Assembly (NCBI GenBank): GCA_030052745.1
Contig: JANBVO010000014.1
Location: 682,001-746,000 of the forward strand
Source of the DNA: Pleurostoma richardsiae
Taxonomy: Eukaryota > Ascomycota > Sordariomycetes > Calosphaeriales > Pleurostomataceae
Direction of reading: 5' to 3'
Length of the DNA: 64,000 nucleotides
This document shows, piece by piece, positions 55,808 to 64,000 of this stretch. Positions within the stretch are counted from its first letter, which is position 1. Each line of letters starts with the position of its first letter. The position numbers and the translations under genes are program-made. Under the pieces are notes generated by a model, which saw only the letters and a list, made by a program, of their open reading frames with translations, did no database searches and was not told where the DNA came from.

Positions 55808-56313
55808 AATTTAGGTACTTAGATGCCAAGGTTTGAGTGTGTTTCAGAAGTCACGGATTCAATAGAAGCCACTCTACAAATTCCTTACCCCGAAAGAGTA
55901 CTTTCTCACCCAAGGCGTGAAGGTGCCGGACAGTTGGTTCTTATAATATACAAGCTCACCGAACTGCCATACTTAATCTTCTAATTACCTGTGCGAGCTA
56001 CTACAAACTTCCCGAAGACTTTCCCGGCTACCTCATACAGACATGTCTTCTAAGGCAGTATGACGTTCATGTATTGACCGGCGCCGAACGACACTGTCGA
56101 CGACATACGCGAAATCCACAACGAATATGAATTTGCAAAGAAGCAAAAGCTATTACCACCCGGAATTTGCTGCCAGACGGAGAGCAATCGTCTATCCATG
56201 ATGAGGTCAGAAGCCGACTCGAGCTTCTGCAGGCTTGGGCTTAGGCCAGTCTCCCAAGAACCTCGCCGTGCCTTATCGCCACCAACTTTATGCTGCAGCA
56301 GCTTGGGATGAGA
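55808..56313. other. Convergent intergenic, no gene seen
   Basis: 3' flanks of the P450 (+) and Zn2Cys6 (-) genes. Confidence 0.5.
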
Positions 56314-59240
56314 TTAGCCAGGCATCAGCCCGACTATGTCCGGATATATCCCGTTCAATCCCTCGAGGGCGAGTATGTCTTCTAGAGACCAGCCTTGAGA
56401 CGAGTCTCCGAGGGATCCAAATATGTCCCCAGAGGTGGCAGGTGACGGAAGAACAGGTTGAACTGGCAGAGGCCCCGGCCCAGTCCCTAGGAACTCAATG
56501 CTTCTTCCGGAAGGCGCTGCTACTCGAGATGGAATGGCATTGTAGTCATCGTGTCCTTCACCGGCTGACGATGTAGGCAAGCCGGTTGCGAAACCTCCTT
56601 CAGAGCTGGAAAAGCCTAGTCCCCCCCGCATCAGCTACTGGCATGTCCATATGATAAAGCTTTGTCTCACTCACCCAACATTATACAAATTCTAACAAGC
56701 TTGGCAAGGATGGCAAGAATCCGCATTACTGGGTCTGCATCCTTACCAATCCGCTCTATAGCTTCCATCGCGAGCCTCAGGCTTCCCGCCGCTTCGGAAG
56801 AGGATCTTTGTGAATCTGTGCGGTCTTTAAACCTGCTCGGCGCAGAGGAAGCCCTTTTTAGGATACAGGCGAAGATAATGAGAGCCGCATTGAACGCTGA
56901 TCCGATTAGCAAGTAGCTTTAGAACGACCTTGGACAAATCCAGGAAAGTGTATTCAAAAGAGACAGACATGGGGGACTCACTATAGTAGGTTGAGAACCA
57001 CGGAGCACCGAGGAGGCTTGTGGATCGGCTCAGGCGATGCACAATGTCGATGATCTGCACTGCGGAGTCCTGGCAAACGGTGACGCTTGACTTATACACT
57101 TCCTCGGCAAATCCCTCCCTGTATTCTGGCGGATTACTCCCGGGACAGGGCTGCTTTCTTCGCAGAAGATGGTCGAGCACCGGACGGTGTAACAGAATGC
57201 AGACATTAAGGTACTGCAACTGGAGGATCACACTGAGGCGCGCAAAGACAGGATGGTATCCAGGCCCTGATAACGCGATGTGCTCTTCATGCTCCCATGG
57301 GCGGAGGAGAAGCTTCTCGGGGAGGCAGCGCTTCCAGCTATAGAGGCGCTCTTCGATAAGAAAGATGTCTTGCATCGGGACGAATTCGTGGTTTACAGCT
57401 TCCCGGCCGAGGTTATTTGAATAGCATTTCGCGACAATCGAGCCCAGAATCTTGTAGAGCTGTCTTAATCCCCTGGCATGAGCACTGGCCTTCATCCATA
57501 TTGGATACCCACTTACATTGTCGCAATAAAGAAGGCTGCAGTGTTCGGCTGACCGTCTTCATCGGCGTCGCCAGAACGGCCCTCGGCTGCGTCCAGGCTA
57601 GTGTCCGACGGAAGATCCAAGTTCATGTAATCGTCTTGAATTATGGGCGGGCGGCCGAGTGTCGTACTTAGCATTCTAAGAAACATCTTGCGATTAGCTA
57701 CTTGCAGAGCGAGTCTAGCATGGTTTGGCTTGGGCCACACACCTGTCCATGACGAAGCAACCGAACCAGAGACGCTTGCGAACTTCCCTCTCACGACCAT
57801 GTACCGTATCAGCCATTAATGGCGAGTGCAAGCCGATCTGGATCGCGGCGCTGACAGCGAGGCCGTGCAGAGTCCACGCCTCTTCAGGGCGCTGTGTGCC
57901 TTGACAGTACTTTGTGAGGAGAAGGAGACATTGCACTTAAGACGGCTGTTAGAGGCGTGACCGGATCAGCTTCGAAGCAGGACATGGCGGCAAGGTACCT
58001 CTTTCAGTGTCATTCGACAGGCAATTCCCGTGAGCGGAGAGCGCCTGCGCCCGTCCGAAGAACACTTCGGCCTCGGCAGCACAGGTGGAAGCAGATTGGT
58101 CCGGTCTGGCGCTAATGTATGTCGCAAGAGCAAAGATCGCGTTGAGGAGGCAGAGTAGTGACCTGCTTATACCTGAGAACTGCCTGGTTTTGGCTGAATG
58201 GTATGCTGAGAGCAGCTGCTCCTTGCTGATATAGGGGAACAAGGACCCTGTATCGTTGAAGAAAAGGCGGATCAGGTGGACAGCCTGGTGCTCCGGCGGC
58301 AGCACCATAGGATTCAAGGGATCGGGGTTCATGACTCGGGCCCAGGATGCGGACCGCGGACCTGGTGACTGCAGACGAGGCGTGGTCTGCCGCGTCCCGT
58401 TAGGGTCAGACCTCCAAAGAGAAGTGTACTTTTTCAGGACAGAGGAGGTCGTCTGTGAAATACCCCGAAGGAAGGAGACGTTGGATGACGGGCCTACGCA
58501 GAGAAGTCGAAGCATGTCAGTTCCAATGATCCGGCCTCTGGGCGGACATGGTCCCCTCAAGAGCGGCTCTTACCAAAGAATCGACAACCGAGATCACCAT
58601 GGCTGACTGCACCCACGCCGTCGACGGTGTCGTCCATGACGCTACCGACCTTGATCTCGCCATGGTTGGGCAGCGCCCGCCACGGGTTCGCAGGGAGCTG
58701 CGCTGTCGCATCTGACCCACGGGGGGTGTCCGACGCTGGAACGCTCGAGGCGTCCCTCTGCTCCACTAGCTGCCGAAGAATCGTTTCGATGACTCTCAGG
58801 CGTTCGTCATACTCATGCGGTGTTCTGGCGCTGGAGAATGTTAGGTGCCGCTGACGGGCAAACACGTACGCCGACTGGCTGCGTATGGCGACCGACTGAC
58901 GATGTCTGGGCGTTCCTGCTCGTCTCTTCGTAGACGCACCGGATGCCGAGCTCAGTGCAGAGGGTACACGATGGCCGAGACCCGTCACACTGGGGTCACG
59001 TTAGCAGCCGTTCGCGAGGCAGGGAAGGAAGATGCTGCACGGGCACCGGCGAGACAGCGTAGAACTTTCCCTTGATTTCCGATGGCGGCATGACGTACAC
59101 GCCACAGCTATGCGGCGTCGTTTGAAGGCCGGCTCTCGGTTGCGATCGGAGTTGTGATCGGTGTCTGTGGGTGTCCGCCCGCCAAGCGGCTGGGCAGGGT
59201 GGGCTGGGCGGCTAGATCCCTCAGACGACGTAGACGGCAT
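56314..59240 (-). CDS. Zn2Cys6 transcription factor of the tailoring cluster
   Basis: Nine exons on the minus strand: 59240-59070, 58989-58897, 58850-58574, 58493-57999, 57935-57743, 57675-57517, 57472-56982, 56896-56675 and 56615-56314. They sum to an open frame of 800 residues. Exons 1-2 supply VACTSCRHRKSR with CDGSRPSCTLCTELGIRC, a C-X2-C-X6-C-X6-C-X2-C-X6-C zinc cluster. The rest carries the fungal TF domain (PEHQAVHLIRLFFND, GTQRPEEAWTLHGLAVSAAI, RKRLWFGCFVMDRMLSTTLG). The exon 1 donor reads GAAAGT rather than GTAAGT. The exon 2/3 intron would be only 46 nt, and its ends are the least certain. The gene is divergent from the MpaB-like oxygenase and convergent with the P450. Confidence 0.78.
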
Positions 59241-59962
59241 GTTCGCCGCTGCCGGAAAACAGAAGACAGTAGCTATGTTTTGACTTAAACAACTTGAGAC
59301 GGGAGAATAGCCACAAAACAGCGCCACGGGGACCGTTCGACGCACTACGGACGCTGTTTAGGTGCCGAGCCATTCCCCGTTCGGCTGCGCTTCCCGACAT
59401 ACCCGGAACCCCCCTGCGAACCCACAGCTCTAAGAGGCGGAGAGGTTCCGCAAGTGCCGAGCAGGGAAACCCTGGTGTGTCGACAGAGGAGGATCCGGGT
59501 ATATCGGGCAGAAAGGCGCACAGCCACATTGCAGAAAGAAGCTGTAAGAGACGGGACGTCCCGATAGCTCCCCGAAGCAAGACGGCACCTCTCATGTCGC
59601 GATGAGGCTGTGGCCCACCGTTTCGTCACACACCGACGTCTGTAACTCTGCTTAAAATGGGAAGACCAGTCAAGCGAGGAGGAGATTGGCTCTTGATCCG
59701 ACACGAGCCACGGTACTCGAAGGTTCCACGCTCGACCTTCTCATCCCGGGCCCCGGACTGCTTCACCAACTCCATATATACCCGGAAACAATTGCCTTCG
59801 AAATCTCCCCTTCAGTGTCGGCAGAGAAGATTTCCACGCCTCGACGAGCCTGTCATAGCGGAAGACAACCTCAAGTCTTAGCAGTACCCTGCTGCACTTC
59901 TATCTCTTACACTGATATTCAATATTCTGAGCGTAATCCAGAATTTCCAGACGATTACGACA
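59241..59962. promoter_or_regulatory. Divergent promoter, Zn2Cys6 regulator / MpaB-like oxygenase
   Basis: About 720 bp between the two start codons. It includes a CGG-N6-CGG pair at 59,496-59,507, a CGG-N7-CCG pair at 59,438-59,450, and a TATA-like CATATATACC near 59,772. These are plausible Zn2Cys6 targets and a core promoter for the + gene. Binding is inferred. Confidence 0.4.
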
Positions 59963-61292
59963 ATGGCCAGCCAGGCAATCACAAGGACAGAGAGCCCGTA
60001 CAAGCTCAAGTTCACTAATGGACTACCTCCGGGTACCGACTCGTACGAGCAGTTCGAGCTAAACCCACGGTATCCCCGCCCGGCTCCTCCCCTGAAGCGG
60101 CCAACCCCTCCATGGCCTCCAAAGGACGAGCGGAAAGGGAAGTGGCTGGACAAATATTTCGACCAGGTACACAGCCGCTGCCGAGCGGGCGAGTTCCGTC
60201 ATAGGGGTCATGATGCTGACAAGAAGTGGCAAAGCTCGATCCCGAAACCGAATATGATCAGATCATACGGACCGCTGTCATGTTCGGCGCGTCCGATTTC
60301 TCTACTGCTCTCGGCTACGCGGCGGTCTTCATCATTCTCACCCAGACTCCGTCGGGAGCGGTGGCCGTGCACGGCGGCAAGGTCATCCGACGTGGCCACC
60401 AGCGCTACTATGAGACACAGCTCTACAACCTTCACTGGGCGTATCACGGAAGTACAGACCCCGAGACGGTGAAATACGTCGGTCAGATCAATAAGATACA
60501 CGCCGGTGTCTGGAAGCGCTCACCGGGGACCATCAGCGCGCCCTGGGAGGCACAGATGGCCATCATTGCCCTCTCCTACTTTGAGACCTGGGTGCGCAAG
60601 GTGGCCGGGGCCAAGAGGCAGGAGATTCACCCGCATGTGCAGGCTGCATGGCCGGCATGGGGTGAGCGTTTAACGGGTCACTTCGTCTCTGAGCCCAGCG
60701 ACGGTTCACGGTCTTTGGGGATCAACTACCCCCGCGATTGGCAGGAGCTGGAACGCTTCTTCTTCTGGTTCGACGAGTTTCCGATTGAGGAGCAGATGAC
60801 GCCCGAACAGCTGCAAAAGGGCCACGAAACGGCAGAGGCTTTCATTGATCAGTTCTGCGAGCTGTGGTTTCCCAGGTGAGCAAGGACTTCCCCTGCGCTT
60901 TCTACCCTGCCCGTTTCGAGACCCCCGTCCGATATCGTCAAATAGCTGATAGGGTATAAAGGCCTCTTTATTATTTCGGCCGACACTTCCTGCTGACTTT
61001 CCTGCCACCGAACAGCCGACGAAGACAGCGCATCGGAGAACCTAACCCATTACTGGCTGCTCTGTTTAAATGGTTCCTCCGGACCGCGCTGAACCTTGGC
61101 GACTTCTTCTCCGACGACCCGGCTGAGCCGCCCATGGTGGCTTTCCGAGAGATGTTACTGACGTCCGACTTGGCAATAATAGATAAGGATACTAAACGGC
61201 AAAGGGACTGGCAGGATCGAGCATTGGTCCTGTTGCTCTCCGTCGTGCTGGTGGGGCTGGCTGTCGGTTGTTACAGATACGTCCGCATCTAG
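59963..61292 (+). CDS. MpaB-like (DUF2236) ER-bound oxygenase
   Basis: Three exons join in frame: 59963-60166, 60235-60875 and 60962-61292, giving 391 residues. The joins restore KYFDQLDPETEYDQIIRTAV and LWFPRPLYYFGRHFLLTFLP. The DUF2236/MpaB-rubber-oxygenase core is seen in RRGHQRYYETQLYNLHWAYH, RFFFWFDEFPIEEQMTPEQL and FIDQFCELWFPR. A single C-terminal TM helix (ALVLLLSVVLVGLAVGCYRY) anchors it, as in ER-bound MpaB, which cleaves a farnesyl chain in mycophenolic acid biosynthesis. The heme-coordinating His is probably among the HR/HW motifs; which one cannot be decided here. An unspliced hydrophobic stretch lies in frame upstream without an ATG. Confidence 0.86.
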
Positions 61293-62139
61293 AACAGGGC
61301 TACGGCAATTATGTGCTGGCGGGAGGCTGTCGAGAAACATCTCGTAATTGCAGCATGAGAAGGAAGGAGGAGCTGCTTCCCATGAGGCATGAGTTTATTC
61401 CAGTGGAAAATCATTGCCATGACTGGGTTTGGGCGGTTTGTAGGCAATATGACAAAACAACTCTCCGACTTGAGCCATTTAACTAGGCAATCCTCGCAGT
61501 TCTTGATACAGGCAAGCACGGTCATCATTATCGCTATCAGGAACGAGCTCAGAGTCAAGCACATTTTACTTTTTGTTGTGGTCAAGTAGGCTGAGATAGT
61601 CATCGGCTCCAGCACTTGGCTGATGACAGCTGTCGCGGCAAGAGACGAACGTCAACTGCCCTTCTTACGGGCTTCCTTGGGCTAATAATAAATCTTCAGG
61701 CGAAACAAGACCGCGACCTGGCTCGCTTAATACCATTTCGAAGCCCTCGCTACTGAGCTACCGCCACAATCTCTGATGAAACGAAAGCCAGCCCCCGCCC
61801 GGAAATCTCGTCAAGATTGAAAGACCTGCGTTTCACAGTTAATCTGTCGTACCCTCCAAATTCTTATAGTTCCCGTAGTTAGTCCCACATGCTGACAAGG
61901 AGCTTGGCTTACCTGTAACTATAGTATCTAATTGCTCGACGGTCTCTTATCTTATGCAGAGCGGGGAAATCGCACTTTTGACCTATTATGATCTAGGGCG
62001 TCCGCACTACCCGCCGAGGACTCTATCTTTTCTCGAGCCCAGGGATCTTGCATGGTGATAATGTGAGAAGCAGACACCTGAAGAAGTAACGCAACGCAGC
62101 ATTCTCGCTGGGGTTAGGGGCTCCTTCTTATCAACCATC
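61293..62139. other. Intergenic, no gene seen
   Basis: Promoter region of the AsaB-like gene and 3' flank of the MpaB-like gene. Open frames at 61,268-61,615 have no family-like content. Confidence 0.5.
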
Positions 62140-63216
62140 ATGGCTGCCACAGGCTCTCTGCTAGCGGAGCCTGTCATCGGCAAGCTCCGATTCGTCTCAA
62201 AAGAGCACACCCCAGAAGCGAGTCCGCACAACTTCCACCTGCCTGACATCTCCGAGTTCGGTGATGAACGACTAGTCCCTCTTTGCAGCATGCGGCCCCT
62301 GCCCACGGTGTCTGAGCTGCCCTTGGGGACTACACACGCCCAACTTCACACTCATGGGTTCACCGCGGTCAACCACCCAACCACGCTTAACCGGCCTCCC
62401 TACGACACCGCCTCGTGGAAGGACCCCAACTTGCTGAAGGAGTACTACATCCCCGACACGGCACAGATGCTCAAGCAAATCACTGGCTGCAAGACAGTGG
62501 TCACCGAAGCCCTGCTCCTCCGATCTGCCCTCTGGTCCCCGTCAGACGCACTCGCTACCCACGCGGGTCACGGCGCCGAGCCCGCAGAGACACCGGCAGA
62601 GACGGTCTCGGACCTTGAGACGGGATTTCCCCAGTTCATCGGGTTCGACGCTGTGAAGGGAGGCGCCAGCCCCGCGCCCAAGGTCCACCTCGACTACGCC
62701 CCGGCTGGAGCGCGCTCCCACCTCCGAATGTACCACCCGGACCTCTCAGCCGCAGCCGCGGACATCATCCGCGTGGAAGATTCCCTGCTCGCCTCTGGAC
62801 GCAGTCCGAAGGAGGATTACGGAGGTAGCGGGGGCCCGCGGTGGGCGCTGTTCTCTGTGTGGAGGCCGCTCAAGACAGTCAGGAGGGACCCGCTGGCGCT
62901 AGGAGATCAGAGAACGTTTAAGAGTGAAGACTACGTGCCCGTCAACATCAAGACGCCGTGCCTAGGTTTGCCTGGGGTCACGGAGACATTCGAGTGCGAG
63001 AGCTTTGTGGGGAGGTACTCGGAGGGGCAAGAGTGGTTCTGGGTCGACGAACAGACGCCTGATGAGGTACTTGTAATCGGGCTCTTTGACAGCGATGTCG
63101 AGAAAGAGGGCGGGACGGCCGCGGGAGGTACACTCCACTCAAGCGTCGAGCTGCCCGGGACGGAGGAGGAACAAGCCCGCGAGTCATTAGAGCTTAGGTG
63201 CTTGTGCGTCTGGTAG
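62140..63216 (+). CDS. AsaB/GA4-desaturase-like hydroxylase/desaturase
   Basis: An intronless frame of 358 residues starting MAATGSLLAEPVIGKLRFVS. Family blocks in order are HTHGFTAVNHPTTL, SWKDPNLLKEYYIPDTAQML, KVHLDYAPAGARSHLRMYHP, WALFSVWRPLKTVRRDPLAL, EWFWVDEQTPDEVLVIGLFD and a C-terminal LHSSVELPGTEEEQARESLE. This is the fungal hydroxylase/desaturase family that includes AsaB (aspergillic acid) and gibberellin GA4 desaturase-like proteins, considered non-heme iron, 2-oxoglutarate-type enzymes. HLD in KVHLDYAP is a candidate metal-binding HxD. It lies 0.85 kb from the MpaB-like gene in the same direction. No TM segment is seen, so it is probably soluble. Confidence 0.85.
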   Translation: MAATGSLLAEPVIGKLRFVSKEHTPEASPHNFHLPDISEFGDERLVPLCSMRPLPTVSELPLGTTHAQLHTHGFTAVNHPTTLNRPPYDTASWKDPNLLKEYYIPDTAQMLKQITGCKTVVTEALLLRSALWSPSDALATHAGHGAEPAETPAETVSDLETGFPQFIGFDAVKGGASPAPKVHLDYAPAGARSHLRMYHPDLSAAAADIIRVEDSLLASGRSPKEDYGGSGGPRWALFSVWRPLKTVRRDPLALGDQRTFKSEDYVPVNIKTPCLGLPGVTETFECESFVGRYSEGQEWFWVDEQTPDEVLVIGLFDSDVEKEGGTAAGGTLHSSVELPGTEEEQARESLELRCLCVW

Positions 63217-64000
63217 CTTCTATTGTGGAAGAGATCAAACGTAATGTAGCGCCTCATGCACCGTGGTATATCATGCGGCTGGTTCAATGAGGCTATCTCG
63301 GATCAGAGCATGGCTCGCTGATCGCTATTATATATGTTCAGCGGTGCCGTATTGAATTCGGTCCATGAGTATACAGAAATCAACGGCAAATAGCTCGGAA
63401 GAGGGAGCAGTCGTAATAGCATTGATTCAAAGCTTAAAAGGACCGAACTACGCTCATCAATGAAAATAGCATTCCTCTTCAGGAGACGAGTGTGAACTCC
63501 CTCCTCGTACTCCTCTACCAACTCGGCTACCGTACCGCCATGTCTTTCAGTCATAGTGTATGCTGAATATTCGGCGTCGTGACACAGGTCATTAAAATGC
63601 AGTCGAGCGGCGCGTTAGCTTGCCGTTATATGAACTCTTGAATAAGCCGGAATAATGTCATTGTCCTTAGACTGGCTATGATTGACTGTGACATTCTGTT
63701 ACACGGCACCCGGCGGAATTGTCCCCTTAGCAAGTAGGAACAGCCGTTTGCATCACGACATAGAGGCGCGAAGGAACCGGCATGATGTCTGAAGAGTGCT
63801 CCCTAGGTTGTGGTTTCTTCAAAAAAGACAGCGTCGGGGCAAGAAGTTGTCTAGATCCATAGATTGACTTTCTCGTTCGTTGCGGACGGGCTTTGCACTA
63901 TAATGGCACAGCACCCGCCGGCCGGCCGGCCGGCCGGCCGCCGGCAGGTGGAATCCAGGGTCCACACTCAAGGAGGATAAGGAGTTCTAATTAGGCGCAA
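63217..64000. other. Right-edge intergenic sequence
   Basis: No gene was found. The only coding-like frame (63,303-63,554, -) has no recognised content. A CCGG microsatellite lies near 63,917. Confidence 0.45.
63917..63945. repeat. CCGG tetranucleotide microsatellite
   Basis: Six or so tandem CCGG units, flanked by CCCG and CCGCCGGCAG. Such CG-dense simple repeats are prone to replication slippage. Confidence 0.9.

Noticed and set aside
56827-57495. Single-exon 222-residue protein
   Set aside because: It is part of the spliced Zn2Cys6 regulator (exon 7 plus intron). Joins on both sides restore family-like sequence.

Overview
The window is nuclear DNA of a filamentous ascomycete (Pezizomycotina, probably a Sordariomycete). 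The evidence is genes with short 45-80 nt GT-AG introns, HET and NLR-type genes, Zn2Cys6 regulators, a split tRNA-Phe, and a block carrying the footprint of repeat-induced point mutation (RIP). No genus is assigned. Exon joins were derived by hand from splice signals, reading phase and family continuity; where the summed exons give an open frame I state the protein length.

Layout. 0-11 kb: the 3' end of a short-chain dehydrogenase, an NmrA-like protein, an NLR-like receptor (alpha/beta hydrolase, NB-ARC and seven near-identical TPR units), then a Zn2Cys6 regulator divergent from a 14-TM MFS exporter. 11-14.5 kb: a REI1-like zinc-finger paralogue behind a decayed tandem copy of its own 5' region, then gene relics. 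14.48-21.52 kb: one AT-rich, RIP-degraded element of about 7 kb. It is bounded by 38-bp terminal inverted repeats (36/38 identical) and a 7-bp direct repeat, and it contains a fossil integrase-like gene, a 63-bp minisatellite and a 25-bp subterminal tandem repeat. 22-29.5 kb: a MARVEL-domain protein, a Dal5-type MFS permease, and a divergent SDR/MDR pair. 31-44.5 kb: a Sec7-PH ARF exchange factor, a small secreted Cys/Thr-rich protein, a HET-domain protein and a large secreted protein. 46.5-53.6 kb: a membrane fatty-acid-hydroxylase-like protein, tRNA-Phe, a secreted epoxide hydrolase and a MYND-RNase H fusion. 54-63.2 kb: a probable specialised-metabolism tailoring group made of a P450, a Zn2Cys6 regulator, an MpaB-like (DUF2236) oxygenase and an AsaB/GA4-desaturase-like oxygenase, with no backbone synthase in view.

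How it fits together. The regulator/exporter pair with CGG-N6-CGG repeats between them looks like a self-regulated efflux module. The 54-63 kb group looks like the oxidative arm of a biosynthetic cluster that may continue past the right edge. The HET and NLR genes are typical of fungal self/non-self recognition. The strongest candidate for something undescribed is the TIR-bounded integrase-type element at 14.48-21.52 kb.
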